Notes: generated from the letters alone by a model not told the origin. 64,000 nucleotides of DNA from Chloroflexota bacterium (GCA_019873645.1 JAIOAX010000004.1:62001-126000); one strand, 5' to 3'; shown: positions 1 to 8,821, counted from the stretch's first letter. Numbers and translations are program-made.

Positions 1-1531
1 CGCCATTGACCACCGCGCACGAGTGCTCGTTGCCTTGCCCGCGATCCACGACGGCAATGGCCGTCACGCCGCTGCTCAAGCCGGTCACGTTGACCGGTGT
101 GTTAGCGTCGGTTGTAGTGCCGTTGCCCAATTGCCCGTAGTCATTGTTGCCCCAGCACTTGGCCGCGCCGTTGACGATAGCGCAGGTGTATTGGATTCCA
201 GCCGCGATGGCCTGCACGCCGCTGGAAAGCCCCACGACATCCTGCGGCGAGTTGACCAGCACGCCCATCGTCGTCGAACCGGTGCCCAACTCGCCGCTGT
301 AATCCTGTCCCCAGCATTTTGCCGCGCCGGTCGCCGTGATCCCACAGACGTGCAGCGCGCCGGTCGCAAACGCGGCGTAGTTCACCCCGGTGATGTCATC
401 CAGGGGGGAATACGCATAACTGGTGTTGCCCATGCCCAACTGCCCACGGGCATCGCTCCCCCAACAACGCACACCATCGGTCAGCACGGCGCAGTTGTGA
501 TAGCCTCCCGCCGCAATAGACGTCGCACCAGCAATGCTGCTGACCGCGACGGGCGCGTTCCGGTCAATGGTCGTGCCGTCGCCGAGCTGACCGTTGCCGT
601 TGCCGCCCATGCACAACACGCCGCCTGCGCTGTTCAAGGCGCACAGGTGCGTGCCACTGGCCGCGATAGCCGTGATATTCGCCAGCCCGACCATATCGGT
701 CGGCGTGTTCGCCAGGAGATTCGCAAAGGAGCCCCAGCATTTCACCGTCCCGGTGTTGAGCAAGGCGCAGGTGTGCAGATACCCCGCCTCAACCTGTTTG
801 ACATCCGACAATCCCACCACATCGGTCGGCGTGTTCTGATCGGTAGTATTGCCATTCCCCAACGAGCCATAATAATTGTAGCCCCAGCACTTGACGCGCC
901 CATCGCCGAGCAACGCGCACGTGTGCGCGCCGCCGCCGGCAATCGCGGTCACGTTGCTGAGGCCGATCACGTCCACCGGTACATTGGACGAACCGATTGC
1001 CCCCGCGCCCAGTTGTCCGTTCGCATTCAATCCCCAGCACTTGACCGAGCCGGTTGTCATCAGGGCGCAGGTGTGATTGTATCCGGCGGCGATCCCTTTG
1101 ACGCCGGAGGCCAACCCACTCACTGTGACAGGTATCGGGCTGTTGTCATACGTCCCGGTACCCAATTGCCCCTGCGCATTAAGGCCCCAGCACTTCACAC
1201 CGCCGCTATCCAGCAGGGCGCAGGAATGAAAGCTACCCACGGCAATCATCTTCACCCCGCTAACCAGGCTGTTGACCTGGACCGGCACCGGACGATCCCA
1301 CAGGTCGTTCGTTCCCAGTTGCCCGTAAGCGTTGTAGCCCCAGCAGCGCACGCCGCCCTCGATCAGAGCGCACGAGTGCGACATGCCGAGGTCCAGAGTA
1401 ACGGCGGGAGCAGAATGAGGGGCCGCCGATAAGTGAAGAAGCCGTATGGGAATCACGACAGCCAATCCAACCAAGAGGAAACTCAAACCGGCAAAAATAG
1501 CCCATCGCGGGCGCCGCGGGGCATGGATCAT
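1..1531 (-). CDS. RCC1-repeat protein, exported or membrane-anchored (3' end outside window)
   Basis: The minus-strand frame opens with MIHAPRRPRW and a hydrophobic stretch (about residues 10-33), then stays open to the window edge, so the C-terminus is missing. The body holds about nine RCC1 repeats of roughly 47-54 residues. Each carries a HSCAL motif and a C-W-G-x-N-x-x-G-Q-L-G motif, seen on the plus strand as evenly spaced CCCCAGCA words. RCC1 repeats form beta-propellers; bacterial exported forms are usually surface or binding proteins. The ATG at 1531 is chosen for GGAGG six bases upstream. The N-terminus has a basic stretch plus a TM-like helix, so it is a signal peptide or anchor. 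Ligand unknown. It is divergent from the MFS gene. Confidence 0.85.
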   Translation of the reverse strand, partial: MIHAPRRPRWAIFAGLSFLLVGLAVVIPIRLLHLSAAPHSAPAVTLDLGMSHSCALIEGGVRCWGYNAYGQLGTNDLWDRPVPVQVNSLVSGVKMIAVGSFHSCALLDSGGVKCWGLNAQGQLGTGTYDNSPIPVTVSGLASGVKGIAAGYNHTCALMTTGSVKCWGLNANGQLGAGAIGSSNVPVDVIGLSNVTAIAGGGAHTCALLGDGRVKCWGYNYYGSLGNGNTTDQNTPTDVVGLSDVKQVEAGYLHTCALLNTGTVKCWGSFANLLANTPTDMVGLANITAIAASGTHLCALNSAGGVLCMGGNGNGQLGDGTTIDRNAPVAVSSIAGATSIAAGGYHNCAVLTDGVRCWGSDARGQLGMGNTSYAYSPLDDITGVNYAAFATGALHVCGITATGAAKCWGQDYSGELGTGSTTMGVLVNSPQDVVGLSSGVQAIAAGIQYTCAIVNGAAKCWGNNDYGQLGNGTTTDANTPVNVTGLSSGVTAIAVVDRGQGNEHSCAVVNG

Positions 1532-1584
1532 AATGACCTCCACTATCGCTGAAGAAACCACAGTATGCAAACCCGACTAACCCA

Positions 1585-1612
1585 ATCATAGTGAGGAACC
1601 CACGCTTGTCAA
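1585..1612 (-). promoter_or_regulatory. Promoter of the RCC1-repeat gene
   Basis: On the minus strand a perfect -35 TTGACA (1612-1607) is followed after 16 bp by TATGAT (1590-1585). It lies about 55 bp upstream of the RCC1 start codon. Confidence 0.6.
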
Positions 1613-1647
1613 CCCCACTTTGACAAACGGCGCAATAGATTTACACT
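1606..1647 (+). promoter_or_regulatory. Divergent MFS promoter; the two -35 boxes form an inverted repeat
   Basis: TTGACA (1620-1625), 16 bp spacer, TACACT (1642-1647) faces the MFS gene. With the opposite promoter's TTGTCAA (1606-1612) it forms a 7-bp inverted repeat with a 7-bp gap, so a single factor could cover both -35 boxes. The -10 is weak. Confidence 0.4.
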
Positions 1648-1705
1648 CCCTGCGTCATAGCGTTGAAATACCAGGAGACCATTCAAAGCCGAGGTTATAG
1701 CCACG

Positions 1706-2929
1706 TTGCGTCTCAACCGACTCTCAATGCAGGATCGCAATATCCTCAACTTTACGATAGACACCGCGCTTCAGGGTTTGATGATGGGCGGCATCTTCAA
1801 TTTCATCTCGGTCTTCGCCGTGCGACTCGGCGCATCGAACTTCATGGTCAGCCTGCTGACTTCCCTGCCGGCCCTGGTAATGGTGATGGCTTCGATTCCG
1901 GCGGGACGTATCGTGGAACGCCAGCGCGACCTGGTGCGTTATACGAATCTGATCCGCATCCCCCATCGCATTTCTTTTTTGCTGATTGCCGCCTTACCTT
2001 TTTTTGTCCGCAAAGGGCTGACGGAAATCATCGTCATCATCTGGGCGCTCAAATCCATCCCGGCAACGTTGCTCGAATCATCGTGGATGGGTGTTGTGGC
2101 CGAAGTCATTCCGCCGCAACGCCGCGCCAGGGTCAACGGCGTGCGGTGGGCCATCCTCAGCATAGTGACGGCAGCCTCAACAGCAACCTTTGGCTATCTG
2201 CTTGACCGTTTACCTTTTCCCCTCAACTACCAGATCGTATTTCTCATCTCTTTTATCGGCGGGATGGCAGGGCTGTACTTTTTCGGGCAATTACGCATCC
2301 CGGAGAACGTTCCTCCTCAGCATCCAGCAAGAGAGCGCAGCCCCTTGTTAGAACGCATACGCACCTATCTGCGCACTGTCAACGCGCCGGCCTTCGTCCG
2401 CTATGAAATTGCGGCAACGGCCCTGCGCTTTGGCGTCAACCTGCCGTCGGCGTTGTACACCATTTACTGGATTCGCAGCCTGGGTGCGTCGGATCTGTGG
2501 ATCGGTTGGCAGGCGACGGCGGGCAAGGTAGCGTTGATTATCGGCTATATGGTTTGGGGACGGCTGATCAGCCGCAAAGGTTATCGCGCTCCGCTCCTCA
2601 TCTGCACGCTACTCTGGGGGCTGTATCCGGTGTTGACGGGCCTGGTGCACGATCAACTCTGGTTGCCGTTGATTGCCATCGTGCAAGGTTTCTTCAGTAC
2701 CGGCATAGATATTTCATTCTTTGATACACTGCTGGCCGTCTCACCTGCCGAGAGGCGACCGACCTTTATCGCCTTGAACACAATGCTTGCCAGCCTGACC
2801 CTCTTTCTGGCGCCGTTGGTGGGCAACCTGCTTGCCGACGGATTAAGTTTACCGATAGTCTTTTTCATTGCCGGTGGGTTTCATATTCTCTCGGCGGTGC
2901 TCTTCTGGCGATTCAAGATCGTACGTTAG
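1706..2929 (+). CDS. Major facilitator superfamily (MFS) transporter
   Basis: The 407-residue product is almost entirely hydrophobic, with about twelve candidate membrane segments and a basic loop near residue 70 (GRIVERQRDLVR) of the MFS loop 2-3 type. An Arg/Glu-rich central loop lies at about residues 200-225. Substrate cannot be read from the sequence. The start is uncertain: TTG at 1706 has GAGG 11 bp upstream, while the in-frame ATG at 1727 lacks a ribosome site. It stands alone, divergent from the RCC1 gene. Confidence 0.8.
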   Translation: MRLNRLSMQDRNILNFTIDTALQGLMMGGIFNFISVFAVRLGASNFMVSLLTSLPALVMVMASIPAGRIVERQRDLVRYTNLIRIPHRISFLLIAALPFFVRKGLTEIIVIIWALKSIPATLLESSWMGVVAEVIPPQRRARVNGVRWAILSIVTAASTATFGYLLDRLPFPLNYQIVFLISFIGGMAGLYFFGQLRIPENVPPQHPARERSPLLERIRTYLRTVNAPAFVRYEIAATALRFGVNLPSALYTIYWIRSLGASDLWIGWQATAGKVALIIGYMVWGRLISRKGYRAPLLICTLLWGLYPVLTGLVHDQLWLPLIAIVQGFFSTGIDISFFDTLLAVSPAERRPTFIALNTMLASLTLFLAPLVGNLLADGLSLPIVFFIAGGFHILSAVLFWRFKIVR

Positions 2930-3008
2930 TGCGCTCCCACCACTTTGACAACCCCACAAATTGCCCTAAACTCTGTATCAATTGGCGTTTGGCGGTAGTT
3001 ATTTGGCA

Positions 3009-3098
3009 ACGGATTGAACGGATTAGCTTTCAATTGGCGCATAAATCTGCTCAATCCGCTTAATCGCTGACCATTTTCGAAACAGATTAAGCAGATTT
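3009..3098. repeat. Dispersed palindromic repeat, copy A
   Basis: This about 85-bp stretch is about 90 percent identical by eye to 49039-49122. It contains the imperfect inverted repeat 3044-3065 / 3085-3097 (AATCTGCTC... / GATTAAGCAG...). It lies in the otherwise empty 2930-3137 spacer after the MFS gene. Confidence 0.7.
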
Positions 3099-3137
3099 TT
3101 ATAAAGGAAACCTGATGATTCCTTTATGACCATCCGT

Positions 3138-3179
3138 CCCTATCCCTACTCCCTACTCCCTAATCCCTACTCCCTATCC
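3138..3179 (+). repeat. Heptad tandem repeat (CCCTACT type) in the udg leader
   Basis: Six consecutive degenerate 7-mers of the form CCCTACT end 8 bp before the uracil-DNA glycosylase start codon, where a Shine-Dalgarno site would be expected. The same repeat, read on the coding strand, begins the gene at 12844-13539. Confidence 0.8.
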
Positions 3180-3187
3180 TACCAACT

Positions 3188-3880
3188 ATGACCGACACCT
3201 GGGATACACTTACCCACGACATCATCACCTGCCGACGCTGCCCGCGTCTCGTCGCCTGGCGGGAGGAAGTAGCGCGCGTCAAACGCCGCGCCTTCCGCGA
3301 CGCCGACTACTGGGGCAAACCCGTGCCCGGCTTCGGCGACCCGGATGCGCGCCTGGTCATCATCGGCCTGGCGCCAGGCGCGCACGGCTCCAACCGCACG
3401 GGACGCATGTTCACCGGCGACAGTTCAGGCGACACGCTCTACGCGGCGCTGCACCGCGCCGGCTTCGCCAGCCAACCCACCGCCACGGCCCGCGATGACG
3501 GTCTGACCCTGTACGACGCCTTCATCACCGCCGTCGGGCGTTGTGCGCCGCCGGAGAACAAGCCTGCTCCGCAAGAATTGACAAACTGTCGCCCCTTCCT
3601 GGCCCGCGAACTGGCGCTGCTGCACCAGGCGCGCGTCGTCCTGGCCCTTGGGCGTATCGCCTTCGACGGTTACCTGGCGTTGCTGCGCGAACAAGGCGTT
3701 GAGGTCCCGGCGCTGCCCTTCGCTCACGGTGTCACTTACTCACTCCCTGCACCCTACCCTACCCTGGTCGCATCCTACCATCCCAGCCGCCAGAACACCC
3801 AAACCGGTCGCCTGACGCCGGCTATGTTCGATGCCGTGTTCGAGCACATCCGCGCGTACCTCTACAGCAAGGGGTTTTGA
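3188..3880 (+). CDS. Uracil-DNA glycosylase, family 5 (UDGb)
   Basis: The 230-residue protein excises uracil (and related deaminated bases) from DNA as the first step of base-excision repair. It carries the family 5 motif APGAHGSNRTGRMFTGD at about 62-78 and the second active-site motif SYHPSRQN near 195. Four cysteines placed to bind a 4Fe-4S cluster are at about 15, 18, 119 and 134. The Asp/Asn usual at the catalytic position of families 1 and 4 is replaced by Ala in GLAPGAHG, as known for family 5. There is no ribosome site: a heptad array directly precedes the ATG. Its TGA stop overlaps the next promoter. Confidence 0.9.
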   Translation: MTDTWDTLTHDIITCRRCPRLVAWREEVARVKRRAFRDADYWGKPVPGFGDPDARLVIIGLAPGAHGSNRTGRMFTGDSSGDTLYAALHRAGFASQPTATARDDGLTLYDAFITAVGRCAPPENKPAPQELTNCRPFLARELALLHQARVVLALGRIAFDGYLALLREQGVEVPALPFAHGVTYSLPAPYPTLVASYHPSRQNTQTGRLTPAMFDAVFEHIRAYLYSKGF

Positions 3881-3903
3881 CTCCACTCCAAGGGGAGTAT
3901 AAT
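3877..3903 (+). promoter_or_regulatory. Promoter of the bifunctional nuclease-dnaB operon
   Basis: TTGACT (3877-3882) and a consensus TATAAT (3898-3903) are separated by 15 bp and lie about 40 bp before the nuclease gene. The -35 overlaps the udg stop codon. Confidence 0.65.
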
Positions 3904-3942
3904 ACAGACAAGACACCCCGACAGTGTTCACAGGAGGGTATG

Positions 3943-4440
3943 ATGATCGAAGTCACGGTGGAAACCTTGCAGATGAGCCTCGTCTCGCCACACCGGATTG
4001 TGGTGTTGCGTGAGGTGGACGTAGAACGTTACCTGCCGATCTGGATCGGTCCCTGCGAGGCCGAGGCCATCGCCAATCGGCTCAACGGCGTCGAGATTCC
4101 TCGCCCCCAAACCCATGACTTGATCGTCAACATCCTCGATGCCCTGGAGGCGGACCTGCTCTACATTCACATCAACGCGCTGACCGATAATACGTTCTTC
4201 GCGGAGTTGGTGCTTGAGACTGACGGAGAGCAAGTCGAAGTAGACACGCGCCCCAGCGACGCCATTGCGATTGCCGTGCGCATGGGCGTGCCCATCTACG
4301 TCGCGGAAGAAGTAATGGAAGAGGCCGGCGTGTTCCCAGAGCATGACCTCCTGTCCAAAGAACAGGAAGACCTGGGGGTTTTCCGTGATTTCCTCAGCAC
4401 GCTGGATATCGGCGAGGCCCCGTCGGGTCAAGATGGCTAG
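3943..4440 (+). CDS. Bifunctional nuclease (BFN/DUF151) domain protein
   Basis: The 165-residue product (MIEVTVETLQ...) matches the BFN/DUF151 family: an N-terminal beta-rich half with RIVVLREVDVERYLPIWIG, then a region with DTRPSDAIAIAVRMGVPIYV (about 100-120), the family signature. Members are reported to have RNase and DNase activity, and are common in Chloroflexota, cyanobacteria and plants. Tandem ATGs at 3940 and 3943 follow GGAGGG (3933-3938); 3943 has the better spacing. It is first in a likely operon with dnaB, which starts 5 bp after its stop. Confidence 0.85.
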   Translation: MIEVTVETLQMSLVSPHRIVVLREVDVERYLPIWIGPCEAEAIANRLNGVEIPRPQTHDLIVNILDALEADLLYIHINALTDNTFFAELVLETDGEQVEVDTRPSDAIAIAVRMGVPIYVAEEVMEEAGVFPEHDLLSKEQEDLGVFRDFLSTLDIGEAPSGQDG

Positions 4441-4445
4441 AGAGT

Positions 4446-6671
4446 ATGACTACACTCGAAAAAACTGTACCGCACAACATTGAAGCCGAGGAAGCCGTCC
4501 TCGGCGCTTTGCTCATTGATCCAGAGGGCATCTTCCGCGTGCTGCCCTTCCTGCGCGCCGAAGATTTCTACCTGCAAAAACATCGCTGGATTTACGAAGC
4601 CATCGTCCGCATCCACGACCGGCGCGACCCGATTGACTTCCTCACACTGACCACCGAACTGGAACAGCGCGAGCAGTTAGAGGCCGTCGGCGGCGCGGTG
4701 TACATCTCGCAGTTGATCAACGCCGTTCCTTCGGCCATCAACATTGAGTCTTACGGCAAACTGGTCGAACAAACCGCCGTCCGCCGGCGCCTGCTGGATG
4801 CGGTCAGCGATATTGCCCGTCTGGCCTATGATGAGAAACTGCCCATCGAGCAGGTTGTAGATAAGTCCGAACAAGCCCTCTTCGGCGTCTCCCAACAACG
4901 GGCAACCCGCGACCTGCAACCCATCCAGGAAGTCGTGCAGCGCTATTATGACCGCGTGGAGTACCTCTACGCGCACCGCGGCGAGCCGATGGGTGTGCCG
5001 ACCGGTTTCCGTGACCTGGATCGTATTCTGGGCGGCTTCCAGCGTTCCGATCTGCTGATTCTGGCGGCGCGTCCCGGCGTCGGCAAGACGTCGCTGATGC
5101 TCACCTTCGCCCTCAAAGCAGCGGAAAAGGGTCGCACGGTCGCCATCTTCAGCCTGGAAATGTCGGCGGAACAGCTGGCGCAGCGCATGGTCGCCGCCAT
5201 CAGCCAGATTGACGCGCAACGTCTGCGCCTGGGGCAACTGCAAGATGACGAGTGGCCGCGCTTCGCCGACGCCATCGGCCACCTTTCAGACCTGCCGATC
5301 TACATTGATGACACGCCCTCGATTTCGGTGCTGCAATTGCGCACCAAATGCCGTCGGCTGGCTTCCGAGCGTCCGCTGGAAATGGTGTTCGTGGATTACC
5401 TGCAACTGATGAACTCCGACGTCCCTTCCGACAACCGCGTACAGGAGGTTTCCTACATCTCACGCTCCCTCAAAGGCATTGCCCGCGAGCTGGACATTCC
5501 CCTGATGACCGCCTCACAGCTTTCCCGCGCCGTCGAGCAGCGCGCCGACAAGCGACCGGTGCTGTCGGATCTAAGGGAAAGCGGGTGTCTGACAGGTGAA
5601 ACGTTGGTACAGTTAGCCGATGGACAGCGTGTTCCGATCCGTGACCTGGCGCAAGAAAACCATCCTGCCGAGGTTATGGCTTTCAATGAGAGAACCGGAA
5701 AATTGCAGCTTGCGCAAATGTCCAGAGCCTGGTATACCGGCGTTAAACCCGTTTTTCGGCTCGTCACCCGGCTTGGACGCGAGATCAGAGCTTCCGGAAA
5801 TCACCAATTCCTTACTATTGAGGGGTGGAAACGTCTGGATGTTCTGAAGCCTGGAGAACATATCGCACTACCGCGCACATTATCCATAATAAATGCTTCC
5901 GGTGGCGGCCTCAGTGACGCTCAGGCTGCTTTGCTCGGACACTTATTAGGAGATGGATGCACACTGCCGCGTCATGCGGTGCAATACACGACAAATAGCA
6001 AAGATTTGGCTGAGCTGGTAGCCGACCTGGCAAATGAAGCCTTTAAGGAGACCGTCAACCCCAGGATTGTGCACGAACGTCAATGGTGGCAAGTTTATCT
6101 GAGCGCCTCTGAAAAGCTCACCCACGGTAAACGCAATCCCGTCGCAGAGTGGTTGGATGACCTTGGGGTTTGGGGACATCGTTCTTATGAGAAACGAATA
6201 CCGGCGATGATGAGCCAGCGCGAATTTCAGGCCGCACTAAATATGCAATATTGTGGAACGGCGCTTTACAAAACCAACCTGAGCCGAGAAAGAGCTTTGC
6301 GTGTGGGACAAATTGTCGCCAGCGAAGAGCTTGTCAACCTTGCACAAAATGACATTTATTGGGATAAGATCGTCAGTATTGAACCTGATGGAGAAGAAGA
6401 CGTTTACGACTTAACTGTGCCCGAATACCACAACTTTGTGGCCGGTGACATCATCGTACACAATAGCCTCGAACAAGACGCGGATATTGTGATGTTCATC
6501 TACCGTGAAGAATTGTACAACGAGCATACCGAGAATCCCAACATCGCCGATATTATGATCGCCAAACATCGCAGCGGCCCGACGGGAACGGTGCAGCTCT
6601 ATTTCAACAAGCGGCTGACCCAATTCCTCGACGCCGCCACGCACGTCTCACCCGATGACTATGGCGGATAA
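4446..6671 (+). CDS. dnaB: Replicative DNA helicase DnaB with an in-frame intein
   Basis: The 741-residue precursor holds a complete DnaB. The N-terminal domain (HNIEAEEAVLGALL, about 10-110) is followed by a RecA-fold with Walker A ARPGVGKTS (K214), Walker B MVFVDYLQLM and ASQLSR. After SDLRESG it is interrupted by an intein (residues 381-673). The C-extein resumes at Ser674 with SLEQDADIVMFIYR and the KHRSGPTG loop. The predicted spliced helicase is about 448 residues, a normal size. DnaB unwinds DNA at the fork. It lies in an operon with the nuclease upstream and DnaD- and DnaI-like genes downstream, a helicase-loading module. Confidence 0.95.
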   Translation: MTTLEKTVPHNIEAEEAVLGALLIDPEGIFRVLPFLRAEDFYLQKHRWIYEAIVRIHDRRDPIDFLTLTTELEQREQLEAVGGAVYISQLINAVPSAINIESYGKLVEQTAVRRRLLDAVSDIARLAYDEKLPIEQVVDKSEQALFGVSQQRATRDLQPIQEVVQRYYDRVEYLYAHRGEPMGVPTGFRDLDRILGGFQRSDLLILAARPGVGKTSLMLTFALKAAEKGRTVAIFSLEMSAEQLAQRMVAAISQIDAQRLRLGQLQDDEWPRFADAIGHLSDLPIYIDDTPSISVLQLRTKCRRLASERPLEMVFVDYLQLMNSDVPSDNRVQEVSYISRSLKGIARELDIPLMTASQLSRAVEQRADKRPVLSDLRESGCLTGETLVQLADGQRVPIRDLAQENHPAEVMAFNERTGKLQLAQMSRAWYTGVKPVFRLVTRLGREIRASGNHQFLTIEGWKRLDVLKPGEHIALPRTLSIINASGGGLSDAQAALLGHLLGDGCTLPRHAVQYTTNSKDLAELVADLANEAFKETVNPRIVHERQWWQVYLSASEKLTHGKRNPVAEWLDDLGVWGHRSYEKRIPAMMSQREFQAALNMQYCGTALYKTNLSRERALRVGQIVASEELVNLAQNDIYWDKIVSIEPDGEEDVYDLTVPEYHNFVAGDIIVHNSLEQDADIVMFIYREELYNEHTENPNIADIMIAKHRSGPTGTVQLYFNKRLTQFLDAATHVSPDDYGG
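5586..6464 (+). other. DnaB intein (293 aa) with a remnant LAGLIDADG endonuclease
   Basis: The intein begins at Cys381 (CLTGETLVQLADGQ, block A) and ends ...HNFVAGDIIVHN at Asn673, followed by Ser674. Block B is SGNHQFLTIEGWKRL. The insertion point is the DnaB motif SDLRESG/SLEQDAD, a known intein site. One LAGLIDADG-like helix, LLGHLLGDG, is at 496-504; no second one is visible. After RIPAMMSQREFQAALN the frame jumps to MQYCGTALYKTN and quickly reaches the C-terminal splicing block. The length is well below the 400-plus residues of full DnaB inteins I know, so the endonuclease looks deleted while splicing residues are kept. The stretch is visibly less GC-rich than the exteins. Confidence 0.9.
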
Positions 6672-7398
6672 TGAACGTGTGAACGCTAGAACGTTGGAAC
6701 GTTCAAACGTTCTAACGTTCCAACGCTTTTCCGGTTTCCCAGAGGCCAAGGTCGCCATGCTGCCCCTGCCGGACATGGTCTTCACCGAGCTAGTGCCGCA
6801 GATTGACGACCTGGCCGAACTCAAAGTGACGCTGCTGGTGCTGCGCCGGCTGGCGCAGGTGCGCTCTAACGCCGCCCCCTGGGTCACGTTTACCGAGCTA
6901 CAGACCGATCCGACGATCCGCGCGGCCCTGGGCGACGCCGTAGATGAGCAACTCACGGAGGCGCTGGCCCGCGCCGAACAACGCGGGACGCTGCTCGTGG
7001 TCGAATGGCGGCTGGCCGATGGAACGCTCGAACGGCGCTATCTCGCCAACAGCCCGCAGGGACGCGCAGCCTGGCAGGCGATGCAACACGGCGTCGAACC
7101 AGCGCGCGCCGAAACGCCGGCCCGGCCCAATATCTTCGTGCTCTATGAACAAAACATCGGCCCGCTCACCGCCCTGCTCAGCGACGAGCTGCGCGAAGCC
7201 GAGAAAACCTATCCGCCGACGTGGATCGAAGAAGCCTTCCACGAGGCCGTAAGCCGCAACAAGCGCAATTGGAAATACATTCACGCCATCCTGGAACGGT
7301 GGCGTACAGAAGGAAAAGATGAAGCCGATAGACGAGATCGTGAAGCAGATCCGCGACGCTACATCGAAGGCCAGTACAAAGACTTCATCCAGCACTGA
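6655..7398 (+). CDS. DnaD-like domain protein, putative replication initiation / helicase-loading factor
   Basis: The C-terminal half (YEQNIGPLTALLSDEL... to ...NKRNWKYIHAILERW, about 160-225) is a DnaD domain with its terminal Y-I-x-x-I-L-x-x-W motif. The central FTELVPQIDDLAELKVTL segment is the DnaD-family winged-helix start. In Bacillus, DnaD helps load the helicase during initiation and restart; that role is inferred here from family and from its position between dnaB and a DnaI-like gene. The start is ambiguous: ATG at 6655 or 6661 (inside the dnaB 3' end), or GTG at 6679. No ribosome site is seen, and the first about 20 codons are an AACGTT octad repeat. Conserved FSGFP follows the repeat. 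Confidence 0.8.
   Translation: MTMADNERVNARTLERSNVLTFQRFSGFPEAKVAMLPLPDMVFTELVPQIDDLAELKVTLLVLRRLAQVRSNAAPWVTFTELQTDPTIRAALGDAVDEQLTEALARAEQRGTLLVVEWRLADGTLERRYLANSPQGRAAWQAMQHGVEPARAETPARPNIFVLYEQNIGPLTALLSDELREAEKTYPPTWIEEAFHEAVSRNKRNWKYIHAILERWRTEGKDEADRRDREADPRRYIEGQYKDFIQH
6677..6722 (+). repeat. Octad AACGTT repeat inside a coding N-terminus
   Basis: Degenerate 8-mers around AACGTT (GAACGTTC, AAACGTTC, TAACGTTC) run from just after the dnaB stop into the DnaD-like frame. The same family occurs at 12489-12536, 12829-12862 and 44986-45029. Confidence 0.75.
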
Positions 7399-8818
7399 GC
7401 CATCCGACGCGGCGCGGGTCTCGACCGGCGCAAGCACACCGGCCCCCACAGGCGAGGCCGCAAGCGTCCCGCCGGCACGCGGGATGCTTGGCCGTCCAGA
7501 TTGCCCATTGTGCCACGGGATGGGTTACGTGCGGTTGGATGTGCCCATTGACCATCCCAACTTCGGTAAACTCTTCCCCTGCACCTGTCGGACACGCGAG
7601 ATCCAATCCCAACGCGCCGAATCCCTGCGCCTGACGAGCAACCTCGCCACACTGGAACGTTTTACCTTCAGCACCTTTCGCCCGGAAGGGCATGGACTCT
7701 CGCCAGAATTACAAACAAACTTACGTCGCGCCTATGAAACAACTCTGGCTTACGCACAACACCCTGAAGGCTGGCTGCTCTTGCGCGGCGGTTATGGCTG
7801 TGGGAAGACGCACCTGGCCGCCGCCATCGCCAACGTGGCCCTCGACAAAGGGCATCCGGTGATCTTCGTAACCGTGCCGGATTTGCTGGACTACCTGCGG
7901 GCCGCTTACGCGCCGACCTCACCCACCAGCTATGACCGTCGCTTCGAGGAAGTGCGCACTGCGCCGCTGCTTATCCTTGATGACCTGGGCACCGAACACG
8001 GCACATCCTGGGCGCTGGAAAAGCTCTTCCAGTTGCTCAACTATCGTTATATGGCGCACCTCCCCACCGTCATCACCACCAATCGCGCTTTGGAAGACAT
8101 GGAACCGCGCCTGCGCTCGCGGCTGGGCGACCCTGAACTGGTGCAGATCGTCACCATCCTCGCGCCGGATTTTCGGCAGGCCGGCGTGGACCACACCGAG
8201 TCAGACCTGAACACCCTCGTCCTGTACGCCGATATGACGCTGGACTCGTTCGATTTGCGGCGCGGCGAACTCGACGCCGCCGAGGCCGAAAACCTCGAAC
8301 GGGCGCTGGAGCAGGCGCGGATTTTCGCGGCCAATCCCGTAGGTTGGCTGATGTTCACCGGCACGTATGGCTGCGGCAAAACGCACCTCGCGGCGGGCAT
8401 CGCCAATGCGCGCGTGCAGGCAGGGTACCCGGCGCTGTTCGTCGTCGTGCCCGACTTGCTCGATCATCTGCGCGCGACCTTCAACCCGCAAAGTCCGATT
8501 ACCTACGACAAGCGTTTTGAGGAAGTGCGCCATGCACCATTCCTGGTGCTGGATGACCTGGGCACCGAAAGTGCGACACCCTGGGCGCAAGAAAAACTGT
8601 TCCAGTTGCTCAATCACCGCTACGTCGCCAAACTGCCCACCGTGCTGACCACCGCGCGGCTGCTGGAAGACCTCGATCCCAAAATCCGCACCCGCCTGCT
8701 AGACGTGAGCCGCTGTACCATCTTCAGCATCCTCGCGCCGGCCTATCGCGGCTCAAGCGGCAGTAGCAAAGCCAACGGCGCGAAACCTTCCCGAAGCCGC
8801 AAAAAAGTGACCCAATAG
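7319..8818 (+). CDS. Double AAA+ helicase-loader-like ATPase (two DnaC/DnaI modules)
   Basis: The 499-residue protein has a Zn-finger (C62, C65, C88, C90), then two successive DnaC/DnaI-type ATPase modules. Module 1 has Walker A GGYGCGKT (157-164), Walker B LLILDD (217-222), sensor-1 Asn in ITTN and RSRL as likely arginine finger. Module 2 has Walker A GTYGCGKT (348-355) and Walker B FLVLDD (408-413); its sensor motif reads LTTA, so the Asn is lost, and RTRL follows. The modules are 191 residues apart and strongly alike, indicating internal duplication. A DnaB-loading role is inferred from family and operon. ATG 7319 follows GAAGGA and overlaps the DnaD-like gene by 80 bp. Confidence 0.85.
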   Translation: MKPIDEIVKQIRDATSKASTKTSSSTEPSDAARVSTGASTPAPTGEAASVPPARGMLGRPDCPLCHGMGYVRLDVPIDHPNFGKLFPCTCRTREIQSQRAESLRLTSNLATLERFTFSTFRPEGHGLSPELQTNLRRAYETTLAYAQHPEGWLLLRGGYGCGKTHLAAAIANVALDKGHPVIFVTVPDLLDYLRAAYAPTSPTSYDRRFEEVRTAPLLILDDLGTEHGTSWALEKLFQLLNYRYMAHLPTVITTNRALEDMEPRLRSRLGDPELVQIVTILAPDFRQAGVDHTESDLNTLVLYADMTLDSFDLRRGELDAAEAENLERALEQARIFAANPVGWLMFTGTYGCGKTHLAAGIANARVQAGYPALFVVVPDLLDHLRATFNPQSPITYDKRFEEVRHAPFLVLDDLGTESATPWAQEKLFQLLNHRYVAKLPTVLTTARLLEDLDPKIRTRLLDVSRCTIFSILAPAYRGSSGSSKANGAKPSRSRKKVTQ

Positions 8819-8821
8819 CTA

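Noticed and set aside
23..1432. A 469-residue plus-strand open frame
   Set aside because: It is the antisense of the RCC1-repeat gene; the minus frame has a start, ribosome site, hydrophobic N-terminus and clear repeats.
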